Shown here: positions 49,398-58,593 of the stretch, one piece after another
Layout: every line of letters begins with the position of its first letter
Position numbering within the stretch: the first letter of the stretch is position 1
Origin: Nissabacter sp. SGAir0207
Lineage (GTDB): Bacteria > Pseudomonadota > Gammaproteobacteria > Enterobacterales > Enterobacteriaceae
Assembly (NCBI RefSeq): GCF_005491205.1
Contig: NZ_CP028036.1
Location: 241,150-305,149, forward strand
Reading direction: 5' to 3'
DNA: 64,000 nt
Program-made: the position numbers and the translations under genes
Notes under the pieces: model-generated
Databases searched by the model: none
The model's input: only the letters and a program-made list of their open reading frames with translations
What the model was told of the DNA's origin: nothing

Positions 49398-49801
49398 AAG
49401 TGCCTCATAGGGTTGGACATTTATCGACGTTACCCTATTTCAATCTGAGAAATGTAGTGGGCACTTTTTCGGTTGGTAACAAAATATTGTTGAGGATTCA
49501 GAAAGGGTATAGATGTATGCGGAGGGTCTTCTCCGCCTGCTCTTTTTACGCAGCAGGATGCTCTCCTGCTCGCCAGCCCATTTTTCTCACGTAGGGCACA
49601 CTCTCTGACGCCCGTAGCGACAGGCTAGGATCGATCGCCAGCACAAACGGCGTTGCTAGCCGGTGGTGATGTAGCGCGGTGCAGACAGCTGAGATAATGG
49701 CTCCATAAACGCCTGCATACCCCTTTGTGATGTCAACCCGCGGGTGCTTTCAGGTAAAGTGCCTGCGCCCATCCTGATCCCCACGGAGTGAAACATAGGT
49801 T
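49398..49801. other. Intergenic region with two hairpins and a possible gene remnant
   Basis: 404 bases without an intact gene. GCGGAG/CTCCGC (49519-49536) followed by TTTTT, and AGCAGGA/TCCTGCT (49552-49570), look like terminators. On the minus strand a frame of about 38 codons ends with TAG at 49656-49658 and reads SQRGMQAFMEPLSQLSAP near its end; it may be the end of a lost gene. The promoter for the oxidoreductase at 49802 should lie near the right end. Confidence 0.35.
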
Positions 49802-50749
49802 ATGAATAACACCGCCCTCTGGTACAGAGAATTTGGTGCGCCAGAACAGGTGCTGGTTGCTGAACGCGCGCCCAAGCCGCCGCTGGCTGCCGAGCAGGTG
49901 CGGGTAAAAATGCTCTATGCCCCGGTCAACGCCTCCGATCTGATCCCCATTACCGGCGCTTACCGGCACCGCATCACGCTGCCGCAGGTCGCGGGCTATG
50001 AGGGGGTGGGCGTGGTGATCGCTGCCTCCACACCTGACAGCCCCCTGCTGGGCCGCCGGGTACTGCCGTTGCGCGGCGAGGGCACCTGGCAGGAGTTCGT
50101 CGATTGCCCAGCCGCGTTGGCCATTCCCGTGCCGGAGGAGATAGAGAGCACGCTGGCGGCGCGCGCCTATATCAACCCGCTGGCGGCGCAGCTGATGCTG
50201 GCCCATTTTCCGCCCGCTGGCAAAGAGGTGCTGCTGACGGCTGCTGGCTCGGAGTGCGCCCTGCTGCTCGGGCAGTGGGCGCGCCGGGCCGGGGCGCGGT
50301 CGGTGGCTGGCGTCACCCGTTCGGCGGTGCACGCACGGCGGCTGGAGGAGTGCGGCATTATCGCCATTCCGCAGGAGGACGATGCCCTGCTCAGGCACCA
50401 TGCCGCCCGCGCTGGCGTGGTCTATGACGCCGTTGGCGGCCCGCTGGCGGAGCGCATCTTGGCGGCCATGCCCACCTCAGGCGAGTTTGTCTCTTATGGC
50501 CTGCTGTCCGGGCGGGCTTTCCCGATGCGCGCCCCTGTGCCGCGCGTGCACTGGTTCCATGTCCGCCACCATCTGGGCGACATGACACCTGAGGCATGGC
50601 AACACGCCTTCCACACACTGTGGCCAGCGCTGAAAAACAGTCTGTTGGGGGAGGTCGCGCCCTATCCGGCGCAGGCGTGGCAGGAGGCCATCGGCTTCTA
50701 TCGTGCAGCCGGGCGTGGCTGCAAACCCCTGCTTAGCTGGCAGGGGTAG
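49802..50749 (+). CDS. Zinc-type alcohol dehydrogenase-like / MECR-like enoyl reductase
   Basis: 315 residues of the medium-chain dehydrogenase fold. ALWYREFGAPEQVL, VKMLYAPVNASDLIPITGAYRHRITLPQVAGYEGVGVV and WQEFVDCP match the quinone oxidoreductase/2-enoyl-thioester reductase (MECR/ETR1) branch, in which the NADPH loop is LLTAAGSECALLLGQWARRAGARSV. The zinc ligands of true alcohol dehydrogenases are absent. It should reduce a quinone or enoyl substrate. It is a single gene with an AGGTT before the ATG. Confidence 0.83.
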   Translation: MNNTALWYREFGAPEQVLVAERAPKPPLAAEQVRVKMLYAPVNASDLIPITGAYRHRITLPQVAGYEGVGVVIAASTPDSPLLGRRVLPLRGEGTWQEFVDCPAALAIPVPEEIESTLAARAYINPLAAQLMLAHFPPAGKEVLLTAAGSECALLLGQWARRAGARSVAGVTRSAVHARRLEECGIIAIPQEDDALLRHHAARAGVVYDAVGGPLAERILAAMPTSGEFVSYGLLSGRAFPMRAPVPRVHWFHVRHHLGDMTPEAWQHAFHTLWPALKNSLLGEVAPYPAQAWQEAIGFYRAAGRGCKPLLSWQG

Positions 50750-50761
50750 GAGGGGCGTTGC

Positions 50762-51073
50762 TTACAGCGGTGCGCCGCGGTGGTGCTGGCCAGCCAGATC
50801 GGTGAAGTTAGGCACGTCGGCCACCAGCGCCGGGGTGCCCGGTGCGCTCAGGGCCGCTTCCAGCGCTGCCTCGTCACGGAAGACGCATTCGCAGATCGCC
50901 ACGGTGCCTGGCTGGTTCTCATCCAACGAGAGCGGATAGAGCGCCTGGGCGCTAACCAGTCCGCATGCTTTCCACGCCTCAATCACCATTGGGACATGCT
51001 TGTGACTGTAGTACTCACGATCAAAGCGGTCTTGGGCAGTGCCGGTATAGCTGACATAGAGAATGACGGACAT
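50762..51073 (-). CDS. EthD-domain protein
   Basis: 103 residues. SVILYVSYTGTAQDRFDREYYSHKHVPMVIEAWKACGL matches the EthD dimeric ferredoxin-like fold (a YyYsHKHVPm core). AGGAAAACATT precedes ATG 51073. EthD proteins aid ether or polyketide oxidation, and many have no known role. It ends convergently 12 bases from the oxidoreductase stop codon. Confidence 0.85.
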   Translation of the reverse strand: MSVILYVSYTGTAQDRFDREYYSHKHVPMVIEAWKACGLVSAQALYPLSLDENQPGTVAICECVFRDEAALEAALSAPGTPALVADVPNFTDLAGQHHRGAPL

Positions 51074-51168
51074 AATGTTTTCCTGATTGAACAATGCTTA
51101 GGAAACCAGTGTAGAACAGCGCGATGGCCCATGCAGCGTCAATATGTTACAAGGCATGGCCCGCCGCG

Positions 51169-52098
51169 CTAGCAGCCAGCGGTGATAAAGTCGCCGTTGA
51201 CGCCCGCCGGGATCACCGTGGTAAACAGCACCAGCGCGAACAGCATCAGCAGCAATCCACCGATGATGGCCGCCACCCGTGCCGCAGGGGCGGCGTAGCG
51301 CGTGACACCGTCACTGGCGTTGATCGCCCACTCGCGGGCATGGTGCACCAGCGTTGCGAGGATCATCACAGACAGCGCGGTGCCGAGTGCCATCGCCATC
51401 ACCGCCGCCACGCCCCAGCTAAAGATGCCAAGGGCATTGGCGAAGACCAGTACCATGATCGCCCCGCTGCATGGTCGGCAGCCAATCGCGGCTACCACCC
51501 ACAGCGTATTGCGCCAGCCGCCGGTCAGCGCGCCGGGCGCAGGCTGGTGATGGTGCCCACACCCCTCATGGTGATCATGCCCTTCGCCGCGCCGCAGGGA
51601 GAACCCCAGCGCCCGGCAGACCAGCACCACGCCAAAACCGGCGATCAGCAGTGCGCTCCCCTTCTCCACCCAGTAGCGGCTGAGGCTGAGATCGCCCATC
51701 GACAGGTTGAACAGCACCGCCAACACCACCACAAACAGGATGGCGGTCACGCCCTGCATCAGGCTACCCGCCAGGGTAATCAGTCGGCTGGCCTTCAGCG
51801 ACTCACGGTGGGTGGCGAGGTAAGTGGTGATGACGAATTTGCCGTGGCCGGGGCCAATCGCGTGCAAAAAACCATAGAGGAAGCCGCCAAAGGCGAGCAT
51901 CAACGCGCCGCTGGCCTGATGGTTGTGCAGTTGCAGCAGGTAGAGCACCAGATAGCGGTGCAGGGTGATCTGCACGCTGAGGCAGTACTGCACAAACTCA
52001 TCCCAATGGCTGATGAAGAGCCAGAGCAGCGCGATGCCCAGCACGCCGCCCAGACTGACTATCGCCTGCCTGGGGGTATTGAGGGTCAGCCCTTTCAT
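51169..52098 (-). CDS. NicO-family nickel/cobalt transporter
   Basis: 309 residues, with the NicO/RcnA-like layout: six or seven TM helices, the GFLYGFLHAIGPGHGKFVITTYLATH motif and a histidine-rich cytoplasmic loop (GEGHDHHEGCGHHHQ). GCRPCSGAIMVL is another conserved block. AGGAG precedes the ATG. It is the last gene of the ABC operon and stands 72 bases behind the fused permease, which supports nickel or cobalt as the common substrate. Whether it imports or exports is unclear. Confidence 0.87.
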   Translation of the reverse strand: MKGLTLNTPRQAIVSLGGVLGIALLWLFISHWDEFVQYCLSVQITLHRYLVLYLLQLHNHQASGALMLAFGGFLYGFLHAIGPGHGKFVITTYLATHRESLKASRLITLAGSLMQGVTAILFVVVLAVLFNLSMGDLSLSRYWVEKGSALLIAGFGVVLVCRALGFSLRRGEGHDHHEGCGHHHQPAPGALTGGWRNTLWVVAAIGCRPCSGAIMVLVFANALGIFSWGVAAVMAMALGTALSVMILATLVHHAREWAINASDGVTRYAAPAARVAAIIGGLLLMLFALVLFTTVIPAGVNGDFITAGC

Positions 52099-52170
52099 TG
52101 GTTACTCCTGCTTAAGTTATCTCCCTCTCACTATAGACGCGAGAGGGGGTTCCGGCAGGAAAAGCGGCCA

Positions 52171-53889
52171 TCAGGGCGCGGGCTGGCCACGCCCCACGCC
52201 TACCCAGCTCACGGCCAGTACCGCCAGCAGTACCAGTGCGCCGCCAGGGGCGAGCACCGTCCAGGGCGCGCGCTCAAGGTAAGGCATTCCCTCCGCCAGC
52301 ACCCGTCCCCACTCAGGCAGCGGCGGCGGGGCACCAAGGCCCAGAAAGCCCAGTGACGCCAGTGCCAGCGCGATGCCCGGCAGCCGCAGCATGGCGTGGC
52401 GCACCAGCGGGCCGGAGAGCGCCGGCAACATGTAGCGCCACAGGCTCCGCCAGCGACCCACGCCCACCAGCGGCAGCATCCGAATATGCGGCTGCGCGCC
52501 GATCTCCGCCACCAACGCCGCACTGTGCGCAGCCAACGGCGCCCAGCTGACCGCCAGCACCGCCAGCGCCGCGCCCTCAGGTGTCGGGCCACTGACCGCC
52601 GCCACCACCAGACCGGCCATCACCGGCGGCAGCGCGTTGGCTATCTCAATCGGCCCGGCGAACAGCCGGGGGAATAGCCCGGTCACTAATCCAATCGCCA
52701 GACAAGCCAGCGTCACCAGCAGGGCGGAGAAACAGGTTTGCAGCGCCCCGTGCGCCACCCGCGCCAGCACGTCCCGCCCCGTGGCGTCCGCGCCGAAGGG
52801 CAGGCTCCAGGAGGGCGGCGCCAGCCGCAGGTGCTCCGGCGACAGCGCATCGCGCGGCAAACCGGCCAGCACCAGCCCGACTAACGCCACCCCACAGGCC
52901 AACGGCATCCAGCGGCCACCGCGCGGCCTCGCCCAGGCCACCGGCGGCGCGGGCATCTCGCCAGCACGCAGTGCTGGCCCAAACAGCAGGTGGCGCAACG
53001 CCGTGGCGGCCATTCCCAGCGCAAAGGCCAGCAGCAGCAGAATCAGCAACCCCGTTTGCAACGCTGGCAGATCCTGTGCCGCCGCCGCGCCCAGCGTCGC
53101 CCGCCCAAGGCCCGGTATCGCGAACACCTTCTCCACCGTCACCGCGGCACCGGTCAGGGCAATCATCACCAGCCCCAGTTGGGGCAACAGCTCCGGTAGC
53201 GCGCGCCGGGCAATCGCCAGTATCAGCGCACGGGAGGAAATGCCTGCCATGCTCCAGGTGACCAGCCACCGCTCCTGGCAGGCGCGGGCGACAGCATCAG
53301 AGGCCAGCCGCCCGAGCAATCCCCCGGTGGGAATGCCCAGCGCCAGCGCTGGCAGTACCGCCGTATGCAGTCCGCTCCAGCCAAAGGGCGGGAACAGGCG
53401 CAGCCAGACCGCGCCCACCAGCAGCAGCAGTGATGCCAGCAAAAACTCAGGCAGCGCCGTCAGGGTGGCGGCCAGCGCCCCCACCGGGCGCTGCACTCGC
53501 CCGGCCAAGCCAGCGCGGACAACCGGCAGACAGATCAGCAGTGCAATCACCAACCCCACGCTCATTGCCAGCGCCATCAAGGTCAGGGAGACGCCCGTCG
53601 CCTGCACCATGCCCGGCAGCACCGGCTGGCCGGAGACCCACGAACGCCCGGCGTCCCCCTGCAACAGTCCGCGCAGCCAGGCGGCCAGCAGCGGCAGCGG
53701 CCCCTGATCCAGATGCAGCGACTGGCGGATGGCATCCAGCGTTTCCGGCGTCGCCTCCTGATCGCCGGATCGGGCGCGCAGCAGCGCCAGCGCCGGATCC
53801 TTGCCAGAGAGCCACGGCAACATCCCGACCAGCGCCACCACACCGCATAGGGCCAATAGCCGTGACAGCAGCGAGAGCGGAAAACACAT
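52171..53889 (-). CDS. Fused ABC permease (DppB/NikB-like plus DppC/NikC-like)
   Basis: 572 residues, about twice a normal peptide/nickel ABC permease. The first half (about 1-290) has the EAA-type loop near WLVTWSMAGISSRALILAIARRALPEL and ends with the DppB-like VTVEKVFAIPGLGRATLGAAAAQDLPAL. The second half (about 320-572) starts with the DppC-like FGADATGRDVLARVAHGALQTC and has the EAA loop at LPLVGVGRWRSLWRYMLPALSGPL. There is a linker with PAPPVAWARPRGGR. No internal stop or start separates the parts. The ATG overlaps the substrate-binding-protein stop by one base (TAATG). It should form the membrane pore alone. Confidence 0.87.
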   Translation of the reverse strand: MCFPLSLLSRLLALCGVVALVGMLPWLSGKDPALALLRARSGDQEATPETLDAIRQSLHLDQGPLPLLAAWLRGLLQGDAGRSWVSGQPVLPGMVQATGVSLTLMALAMSVGLVIALLICLPVVRAGLAGRVQRPVGALAATLTALPEFLLASLLLLVGAVWLRLFPPFGWSGLHTAVLPALALGIPTGGLLGRLASDAVARACQERWLVTWSMAGISSRALILAIARRALPELLPQLGLVMIALTGAAVTVEKVFAIPGLGRATLGAAAAQDLPALQTGLLILLLLAFALGMAATALRHLLFGPALRAGEMPAPPVAWARPRGGRWMPLACGVALVGLVLAGLPRDALSPEHLRLAPPSWSLPFGADATGRDVLARVAHGALQTCFSALLVTLACLAIGLVTGLFPRLFAGPIEIANALPPVMAGLVVAAVSGPTPEGAALAVLAVSWAPLAAHSAALVAEIGAQPHIRMLPLVGVGRWRSLWRYMLPALSGPLVRHAMLRLPGIALALASLGFLGLGAPPPLPEWGRVLAEGMPYLERAPWTVLAPGGALVLLAVLAVSWVGVGRGQPAP

Positions 53890-55373
53890 TACAGCGCCTC
53901 CCGCCGGGTAGCAGGCGTCACCAGCAGGCGTTCGCGTGGATCGCGCAGTGCCTGGCGCACGCCCGGTGCTTCGCCCTGGATCACACGCTCATGCAGCAGC
54001 GGGATGGCGGCGTCGCTCGCCATAACCTGCCGCTCCGCCGCCATGATCGCCTGTCGGCGCGCCGGCCCGGCGGGGATAGCCGCTGCCTGCTCCAGTGCCC
54101 GGTCAATCTCGGGACGGCAAAGCTGGGCGATGTTAAAGGAGCCGTGGCAGGCGAAATCGCTGTAGAGATAGGCCACCGGGTCACCGGAGTCCAGCACCGT
54201 CGCCCGTGACAGGATGAAGGCGTCAAATTTGCCAGCCAGCGCATCGGCCTCAATGTGGGCGTACTCGCGCACCACTTGGTTGACAGTGAAACCGGCGGCG
54301 CTCAACTGGCGGGCCAGATAGATCGCCACTTCCGGCAGTTCAGCGCGGTCACTGAAGGTCGCCAGCGTGATGGTCACGCCATTGGGCGCAACGGGCTTCA
54401 CCGGGTTCTCTACCGGCTGGCGCAAACTGGCGGCCCAAGGCAGCGCCGGGCCAAGCAACCCGGCGGCCGGATCGGCGCGCTGTTCATAGACATTGTCGAT
54501 AATTTGCTGGCGGTTGACCGCTTCCCGCACTGCCGCGCGCAGCGCCGGATCCTGGAATGGGCCATGCGCACTATTGAGGTAGAGAGTATTGGTGCGCGGC
54601 ATCGGCACCTCATGCACCTGCTCCGCTGGCAGCAGCGCCACCTGCGAGACCGGCACCGCCTCAACGATGTCCGCCGCCCCGGTGCGCAGCGCAGCGGCCC
54701 GCGCGGCGCCATCCGGCACAAAGGTGACATCAATGCCGGTTGACGCGGCCTTTTCGCCCCAGTAGCCATCAAAGCGCTCCAGCCGGGCACTGCTGGTGCC
54801 CTGCACCTCTGTCAAAACAAAGGCACCGGTGCCAGCGCGGATTGGCGATACCACGCTGTTTTCGCCATAGGCACGCGGCGACAGGATGGCCAGTTGCGGG
54901 CTGGAGAGGCGCTGTGGCAGTAGCGGATCGGGCTGTGCGGTGGAGACAATCACTGCCGAATCCCCCTCCGCTTCCGCATGCAGCGTGACGCCATCCAAAA
55001 TGCGTGGCTTGGGCGCGGCCTCGGCGGCAGTGTTCAGGGCATTGACCACGCTGGCGGCATCGAACGCCGCGCCATCATGGAACCGTACATTCGGGCGCAA
55101 GGTGAAGCGCCAACGGGTCTCATCCAGCCGCTGCCACTGCGTCGCCAACGCCGGCTGCGCCTCGCCCAGCGGGTCGAGCACCACCAGCGTCTCGGCGGTG
55201 CTCCAGCGAGAAAGCTTGAAGGCGTCGTCGCTGAGCGGGGTCAGGCCGGATCGCGGGGGCTGGAGCATCGCCAACCGGATGCGGCCCTCCTGCTCCTGCG
55301 TGGGTGCCGGTTCATTGAAGCAGCCAGAGAGCAGGCATACGCCCGCCAGCAAGCCTGCGAGGGAAGCTTTCAT
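53889..55373 (-). CDS. Extracellular solute-binding lipoprotein, peptide/nickel type (SBP_bac_5)
   Basis: 494 residues. Lipoprotein signal peptide with lipobox LLSGC (Cys18), then a family-5 binding protein: LTPLSDDAFKLSRWSTAETL, RFTLRPNVRFHDGAAFDAASVVNAL, ERFDGYWGE and TLYLNSAHGPFQDPALRAAV. Length matches NikA/DppA-type proteins. In this operon with a NicO gene it may capture a nickel or cobalt chelate, but peptide or metallophore binding cannot be excluded. It lies between the ATPase and permease genes. Confidence 0.9.
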   Translation of the reverse strand: MKASLAGLLAGVCLLSGCFNEPAPTQEQEGRIRLAMLQPPRSGLTPLSDDAFKLSRWSTAETLVVLDPLGEAQPALATQWQRLDETRWRFTLRPNVRFHDGAAFDAASVVNALNTAAEAAPKPRILDGVTLHAEAEGDSAVIVSTAQPDPLLPQRLSSPQLAILSPRAYGENSVVSPIRAGTGAFVLTEVQGTSSARLERFDGYWGEKAASTGIDVTFVPDGAARAAALRTGAADIVEAVPVSQVALLPAEQVHEVPMPRTNTLYLNSAHGPFQDPALRAAVREAVNRQQIIDNVYEQRADPAAGLLGPALPWAASLRQPVENPVKPVAPNGVTITLATFSDRAELPEVAIYLARQLSAAGFTVNQVVREYAHIEADALAGKFDAFILSRATVLDSGDPVAYLYSDFACHGSFNIAQLCRPEIDRALEQAAAIPAGPARRQAIMAAERQVMASDAAIPLLHERVIQGEAPGVRQALRDPRERLLVTPATRREAL

Positions 55374-55402
55374 TATCAGTCCTTATTGGGGGTAATGGCC
55401 GT

Positions 55403-56185
55403 TCAGGAGGCCAGGCGGGCGCGCTCTGGCTGCGCCGCCAATCGGGGAACCGCGTCCAGCAGGGCGCGGGTGGAGGGGTGGTGCGGCTGCGCCAGCAGGG
55501 CACGAGTCGGGCGATCCTCGACGATCTGCCCCTGCTCCATCACCAGCGTGCGCTCGCACAGCGTCGCCACCGTGGAGATGTCATGGGAGACCATCAGCAG
55601 CCCCATGCCGTGCTGGTGGCTCACCTCCGCCAGCAGCGCGATCACCTGCTCACGGCGCGGCATATCCAGCCCGCTGACCGGCTCATCGGCCAGCAAGAAG
55701 CGTGGACGGGCAATCAGGGCACGGGCGATGGCGACGCGCTGCGCCTGTCCACCGGAGAGCGATCCGGCCTGCTGGTGCGCCACGGACGCCGGCAGCCCTA
55801 CCCGCCCTAGCGCTTCGGCAATCGCCGGGTGCGGGTCGCGGGTTGGCAGCAGGTGCCGCAGCGGTTCGTGCAGAATGTCACTGACGCGCTGGCCGGGCGG
55901 CAGGCTCCTGCCCGGCTCCTGCGGGATGAACTGCACCTGGCGGCGATAGGGGCGCAGCGCACGCGCCGACGCCGGGCGGATCACCCGCCCTTCGCAGGTG
56001 ATGTTGCCGCAGGTAGCGGGCTGCAACGCCAGCAGCAGGTGCAGCAGCGTCGATTTTCCGCTGCCGGAGCGGCCTATCAGCCCAACCCGCTCGCCTGCCG
56101 CCAGTTGCAGGTCAATACCCTCCAGGATGGCGCGTTGCCGTCCCGGCTGGTAACTGACTCCTTGCATCGCCAGCCAGCCCATCAT
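55403..56185 (-). CDS. ABC transporter ATP-binding protein (DppF/NikE-like)
   Basis: 260 residues. Walker A GRSGSGKS at 38-45, Q-loop near FIPQEPGRSL, signature LSGGQAQRV, Walker B FLLADEPVSGLD and H-loop SHDISTV are all intact. It is the second ATPase of the peptide/nickel ABC transporter. Its ATG overlaps the TGA of the first ATPase gene (ATGA, four bases), so translation is coupled. Confidence 0.92.
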   Translation of the reverse strand: MMGWLAMQGVSYQPGRQRAILEGIDLQLAAGERVGLIGRSGSGKSTLLHLLLALQPATCGNITCEGRVIRPASARALRPYRRQVQFIPQEPGRSLPPGQRVSDILHEPLRHLLPTRDPHPAIAEALGRVGLPASVAHQQAGSLSGGQAQRVAIARALIARPRFLLADEPVSGLDMPRREQVIALLAEVSHQHGMGLLMVSHDISTVATLCERTLVMEQGQIVEDRPTRALLAQPHHPSTRALLDAVPRLAAQPERARLAS

Positions 56186-56976
56186 GATGCCCTCGCCAGT
56201 ACGTCAGCAGCCCGACGCGCGGCCCCCACCAGCGCCTGAGTGCAGGGGTGCTGCGGCGCGGCCAGCAACTGGGCGATCTCGCCACTCTCGACGATGCGCC
56301 CCTCCGCCATGATAAGCGCACGGTGGCAGAGCTGCGACGCCAGCACCAGATCGTGGGTGATGAACAGCAGCGCTGGCCGGTGCGGGGCCTCCGAGAGGCG
56401 GCGCAACAGCGACAGAATGCGGTGTTGGGTGGAGACATCCAGCGCCGTAGTAGGCTCATCCGCAACCACTAACCGGCGCTCGCCAGCCAGCGCCAGTGCC
56501 AGACAGACGCGCTGCCGCTGGCCGCCGGAGAGCTGGGAAGGATAACGGCGCATCACTGCCGGCGGATCGTCAAATTCCACCTCCACCAGCAGCCGCGCCG
56601 CTTGCGACTTGGCGTCTGGGTGGTGGCGCAACGCCATAAGCAACTGCTTGCCAATCGTCACCAACGGATTGAGGGCGGAGCCGGTCTCTTGGAACAGTGC
56701 GGCCACCCGCGTAGTCATCGGGCGACGGGTAGGAAACAGTCCCAGCACCTCCTCACCCGCCACGCGCAGGCTGCCACTAAGACGGCTATTGACCGGCTGG
56801 ATACCGGTAATCACATTGGCTGTCAGGGATTTGCCGCAGCCAGACGCGCCCAACAGTGCCACCCGCTCCCCCTCATGCAGTGAAAAGCTGAGATCGTGCA
56901 AACGGCGCTCCGGGCCGATATTCAGGCAGAGGTTGGCAACAGACAACAGGGGGATGGCGGTAAGGGCGGCGTCCAT
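56182..56976 (-). CDS. ABC transporter ATP-binding protein (DppD/NikD-like)
   Basis: 264 residues and the first gene of the operon. Walker A GASGCGKS at 43-50, Q-loop VAALFQETGSALNPLVTIG, signature LSGGQRQRV, Walker B LVVADEPTTALD and H-loop THDLVLASQL. Partner ATPase of the next gene. Its ATG at 56976 lies 22 bases downstream of an 18-bp palindrome that is probably the operator of the whole operon. Confidence 0.92.
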   Translation of the reverse strand: MDAALTAIPLLSVANLCLNIGPERRLHDLSFSLHEGERVALLGASGCGKSLTANVITGIQPVNSRLSGSLRVAGEEVLGLFPTRRPMTTRVAALFQETGSALNPLVTIGKQLLMALRHHPDAKSQAARLLVEVEFDDPPAVMRRYPSQLSGGQRQRVCLALALAGERRLVVADEPTTALDVSTQHRILSLLRRLSEAPHRPALLFITHDLVLASQLCHRALIMAEGRIVESGEIAQLLAAPQHPCTQALVGAARRAADVLARAS

Positions 56977-56998
56977 GACGGCAGATCCAATTAATTAA

Positions 56999-57016
56999 GT
57001 TATGTAATAACATAAC
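56999..57016. promoter_or_regulatory. 18-bp palindromic operator of the ABC/NicO operon
   Basis: GTTATGTAATAACATAAC has perfect 7-base arms (GTTATGT / ACATAAC) around AATA. It lies 22 bases before the first ATPase start in an AT-rich leader. It resembles metalloregulator sites (Zur-like GTTAT/ATAAC arms) more than the classical NikR half-sites, so the regulator is uncertain. Confidence 0.6.
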
Positions 57017-57165
57017 AATTGATCGTGCAGCGATGCAACCTTTAGTTACATTTACCCACACCCCCAACCGTTCCCCATGAAAGAACAATTCGTTCATTAT
57101 TATTCATTACAAAGGAACAACATTTGGCGCTAGAGTAGGGTCATCACTTTTGAGGAGAGCACGCC

Positions 57166-58554
57166 ATGCAAATGTCATCCGCGACCCATTCGTTTTCTGT
57201 CAACCCGGCCACCGGTGAAAACATCGGTTCCTATCCCTTTGCTGACGCGCAGGCGATTGAGCAGGCCATTCAGGCCAACTATCAGGCTTACCGCCAGTGG
57301 AGCAGCCTGTCCGTCGCTGATCGGGCGCAAAAATTGCGCGATCTGGCTGCGGCGCTGCGTGCCGGGGCGGAGCCGATGGCGCAGATGATCACCGCGGAGA
57401 TGGGCAAACCGATCCAGCAGGCGCGCGCCGAGGTGGAGAAGTCGGCCCGTCTGTGTGACTGGTATGCCGAGCACGGCCCGGCGATGCTGGCGACCGAGTC
57501 CACCCAGGTGGAGAACAACAACGCGGTGATTGAGTTCCGCCCGCTGGGGCCGCTGCTGGCGGTGATGCCGTGGAACTTCCCGCTGTGGCAAGTGCTGCGT
57601 GGCGCGGTGCCGAGCCTGCTGGCTGGCAACAGCTACGTGCTGAAACATGCGCCCAACGTAATGGGCAGTGCCCAGCTGATTGAAGAAGCATTCCGCACGG
57701 CGGGCTTCCCAGAGGGGCTGTTTGTCCAGCTCAACGCCACCAATCAGGGCGTCAGCGAGATCATCAACCATCCGCGTATCGCTGCCGTGATGGTGACCGG
57801 CAGTGGCCGGGCAGGCAGCGCGATTGCGGCACAGGCCGGTGCGGCGCTGAAGAAGTGCGTGCTGGAGCTGGGCGGTTCCGATCCCTTTATCGTACTGAAC
57901 GACGCCGATCTGGATGAGGCGGTAAAGGCCGCCGTCGCGGGACGTTATCAGAACACCGGGCAGGTGTGCGCCGCCGCCAAGCGCTTCATTGTTGAGGCGG
58001 GCATTGCCAAGCGCTTCACTGAGCAGTTCGTGGCGGCGGTAGGTGAGATCAAGATGGGCGATCCGCGCGACGAGGCACACACCGTCGGCCCAATGGCACG
58101 CTATGACCTGCGTGATGAGTTGCACAACCAGGTACAGGCTTCACTGGCACAGGGCGCGACCCTGCTGCTGGGCGGTGAAAAGCTGGCAGGCGACGGCAAC
58201 TACTATCTGCCAACCGTGCTGGCCGATGTGACACCCGCAATGACCGCCTTCCGCGAGGAGTTGTTTGGCCCGGTAGCCGCCATCACTGTGGCACAGGACG
58301 CCGACCATGCGCTGGCACTGGCCAACGACAGTGACTTCGGCCTGATGGCAACGATCTATACGCAAGACGAGGCCAAAGCGCAGGAGATGGCAGCGAACCT
58401 GGAGTGTGGCGGGGTATTCATCAATGGCTACAGCGCCAGTGACCCGCGCGTGGCGTTCGGCGGTGTGAAGAAGAGTGGCTTTGGCCGCGAGCTCTCCCAC
58501 TTCGGCCTGCATGAGTTCTGCAACGTCCAGACCGTCTGGAAAAACCGCCGCTAG
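57166..58554 (+). CDS. sad: NAD(P)+-dependent succinate-semialdehyde dehydrogenase Sad (YneI)
   Basis: 462 residues, collinear with E. coli Sad/YneI. Long identical stretches include QMITAEMGKPIQQARAEV, LCDWYAEHGPAML and GRYQNTGQVCAAAKRFIVE. Catalytic residues are Glu234 (LELGGSDP) and Cys268 (GQVCAAAKR). It oxidises succinate semialdehyde to succinate in GABA or putrescine and arginine catabolism. GAGGAGA precedes the ATG. It is monocistronic here with a terminator. Confidence 0.95.
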   Translation: MQMSSATHSFSVNPATGENIGSYPFADAQAIEQAIQANYQAYRQWSSLSVADRAQKLRDLAAALRAGAEPMAQMITAEMGKPIQQARAEVEKSARLCDWYAEHGPAMLATESTQVENNNAVIEFRPLGPLLAVMPWNFPLWQVLRGAVPSLLAGNSYVLKHAPNVMGSAQLIEEAFRTAGFPEGLFVQLNATNQGVSEIINHPRIAAVMVTGSGRAGSAIAAQAGAALKKCVLELGGSDPFIVLNDADLDEAVKAAVAGRYQNTGQVCAAAKRFIVEAGIAKRFTEQFVAAVGEIKMGDPRDEAHTVGPMARYDLRDELHNQVQASLAQGATLLLGGEKLAGDGNYYLPTVLADVTPAMTAFREELFGPVAAITVAQDADHALALANDSDFGLMATIYTQDEAKAQEMAANLECGGVFINGYSASDPRVAFGGVKKSGFGRELSHFGLHEFCNVQTVWKNRR

Positions 58555-58563
58555 GCGGGACAA

Positions 58564-58589
58564 AAAACCGGCCCCTGGGGGCCGGTTTT
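58564..58589. terminator. Terminator after sad
   Basis: AAAACCGGCCC (58564-58574), loop CTGG, GGGCCGGTTTT (58579-58589). The A/T ends make it bidirectional. Confidence 0.88.
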
Positions 58590-58593
58590 ACTA

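Noticed and set aside
49656..49770. Minus-strand frame ending SQRGMQAFMEPLSQLSAP as a real small gene
   Set aside because: No clear ribosome site, short, and no recognisable family. It may be a remnant but is not supported as a gene.
51124..52356. A 410-codon plus-strand frame
   Set aside because: Antisense to the NicO gene and the end of the permease; His/Gln-rich shadow translation.
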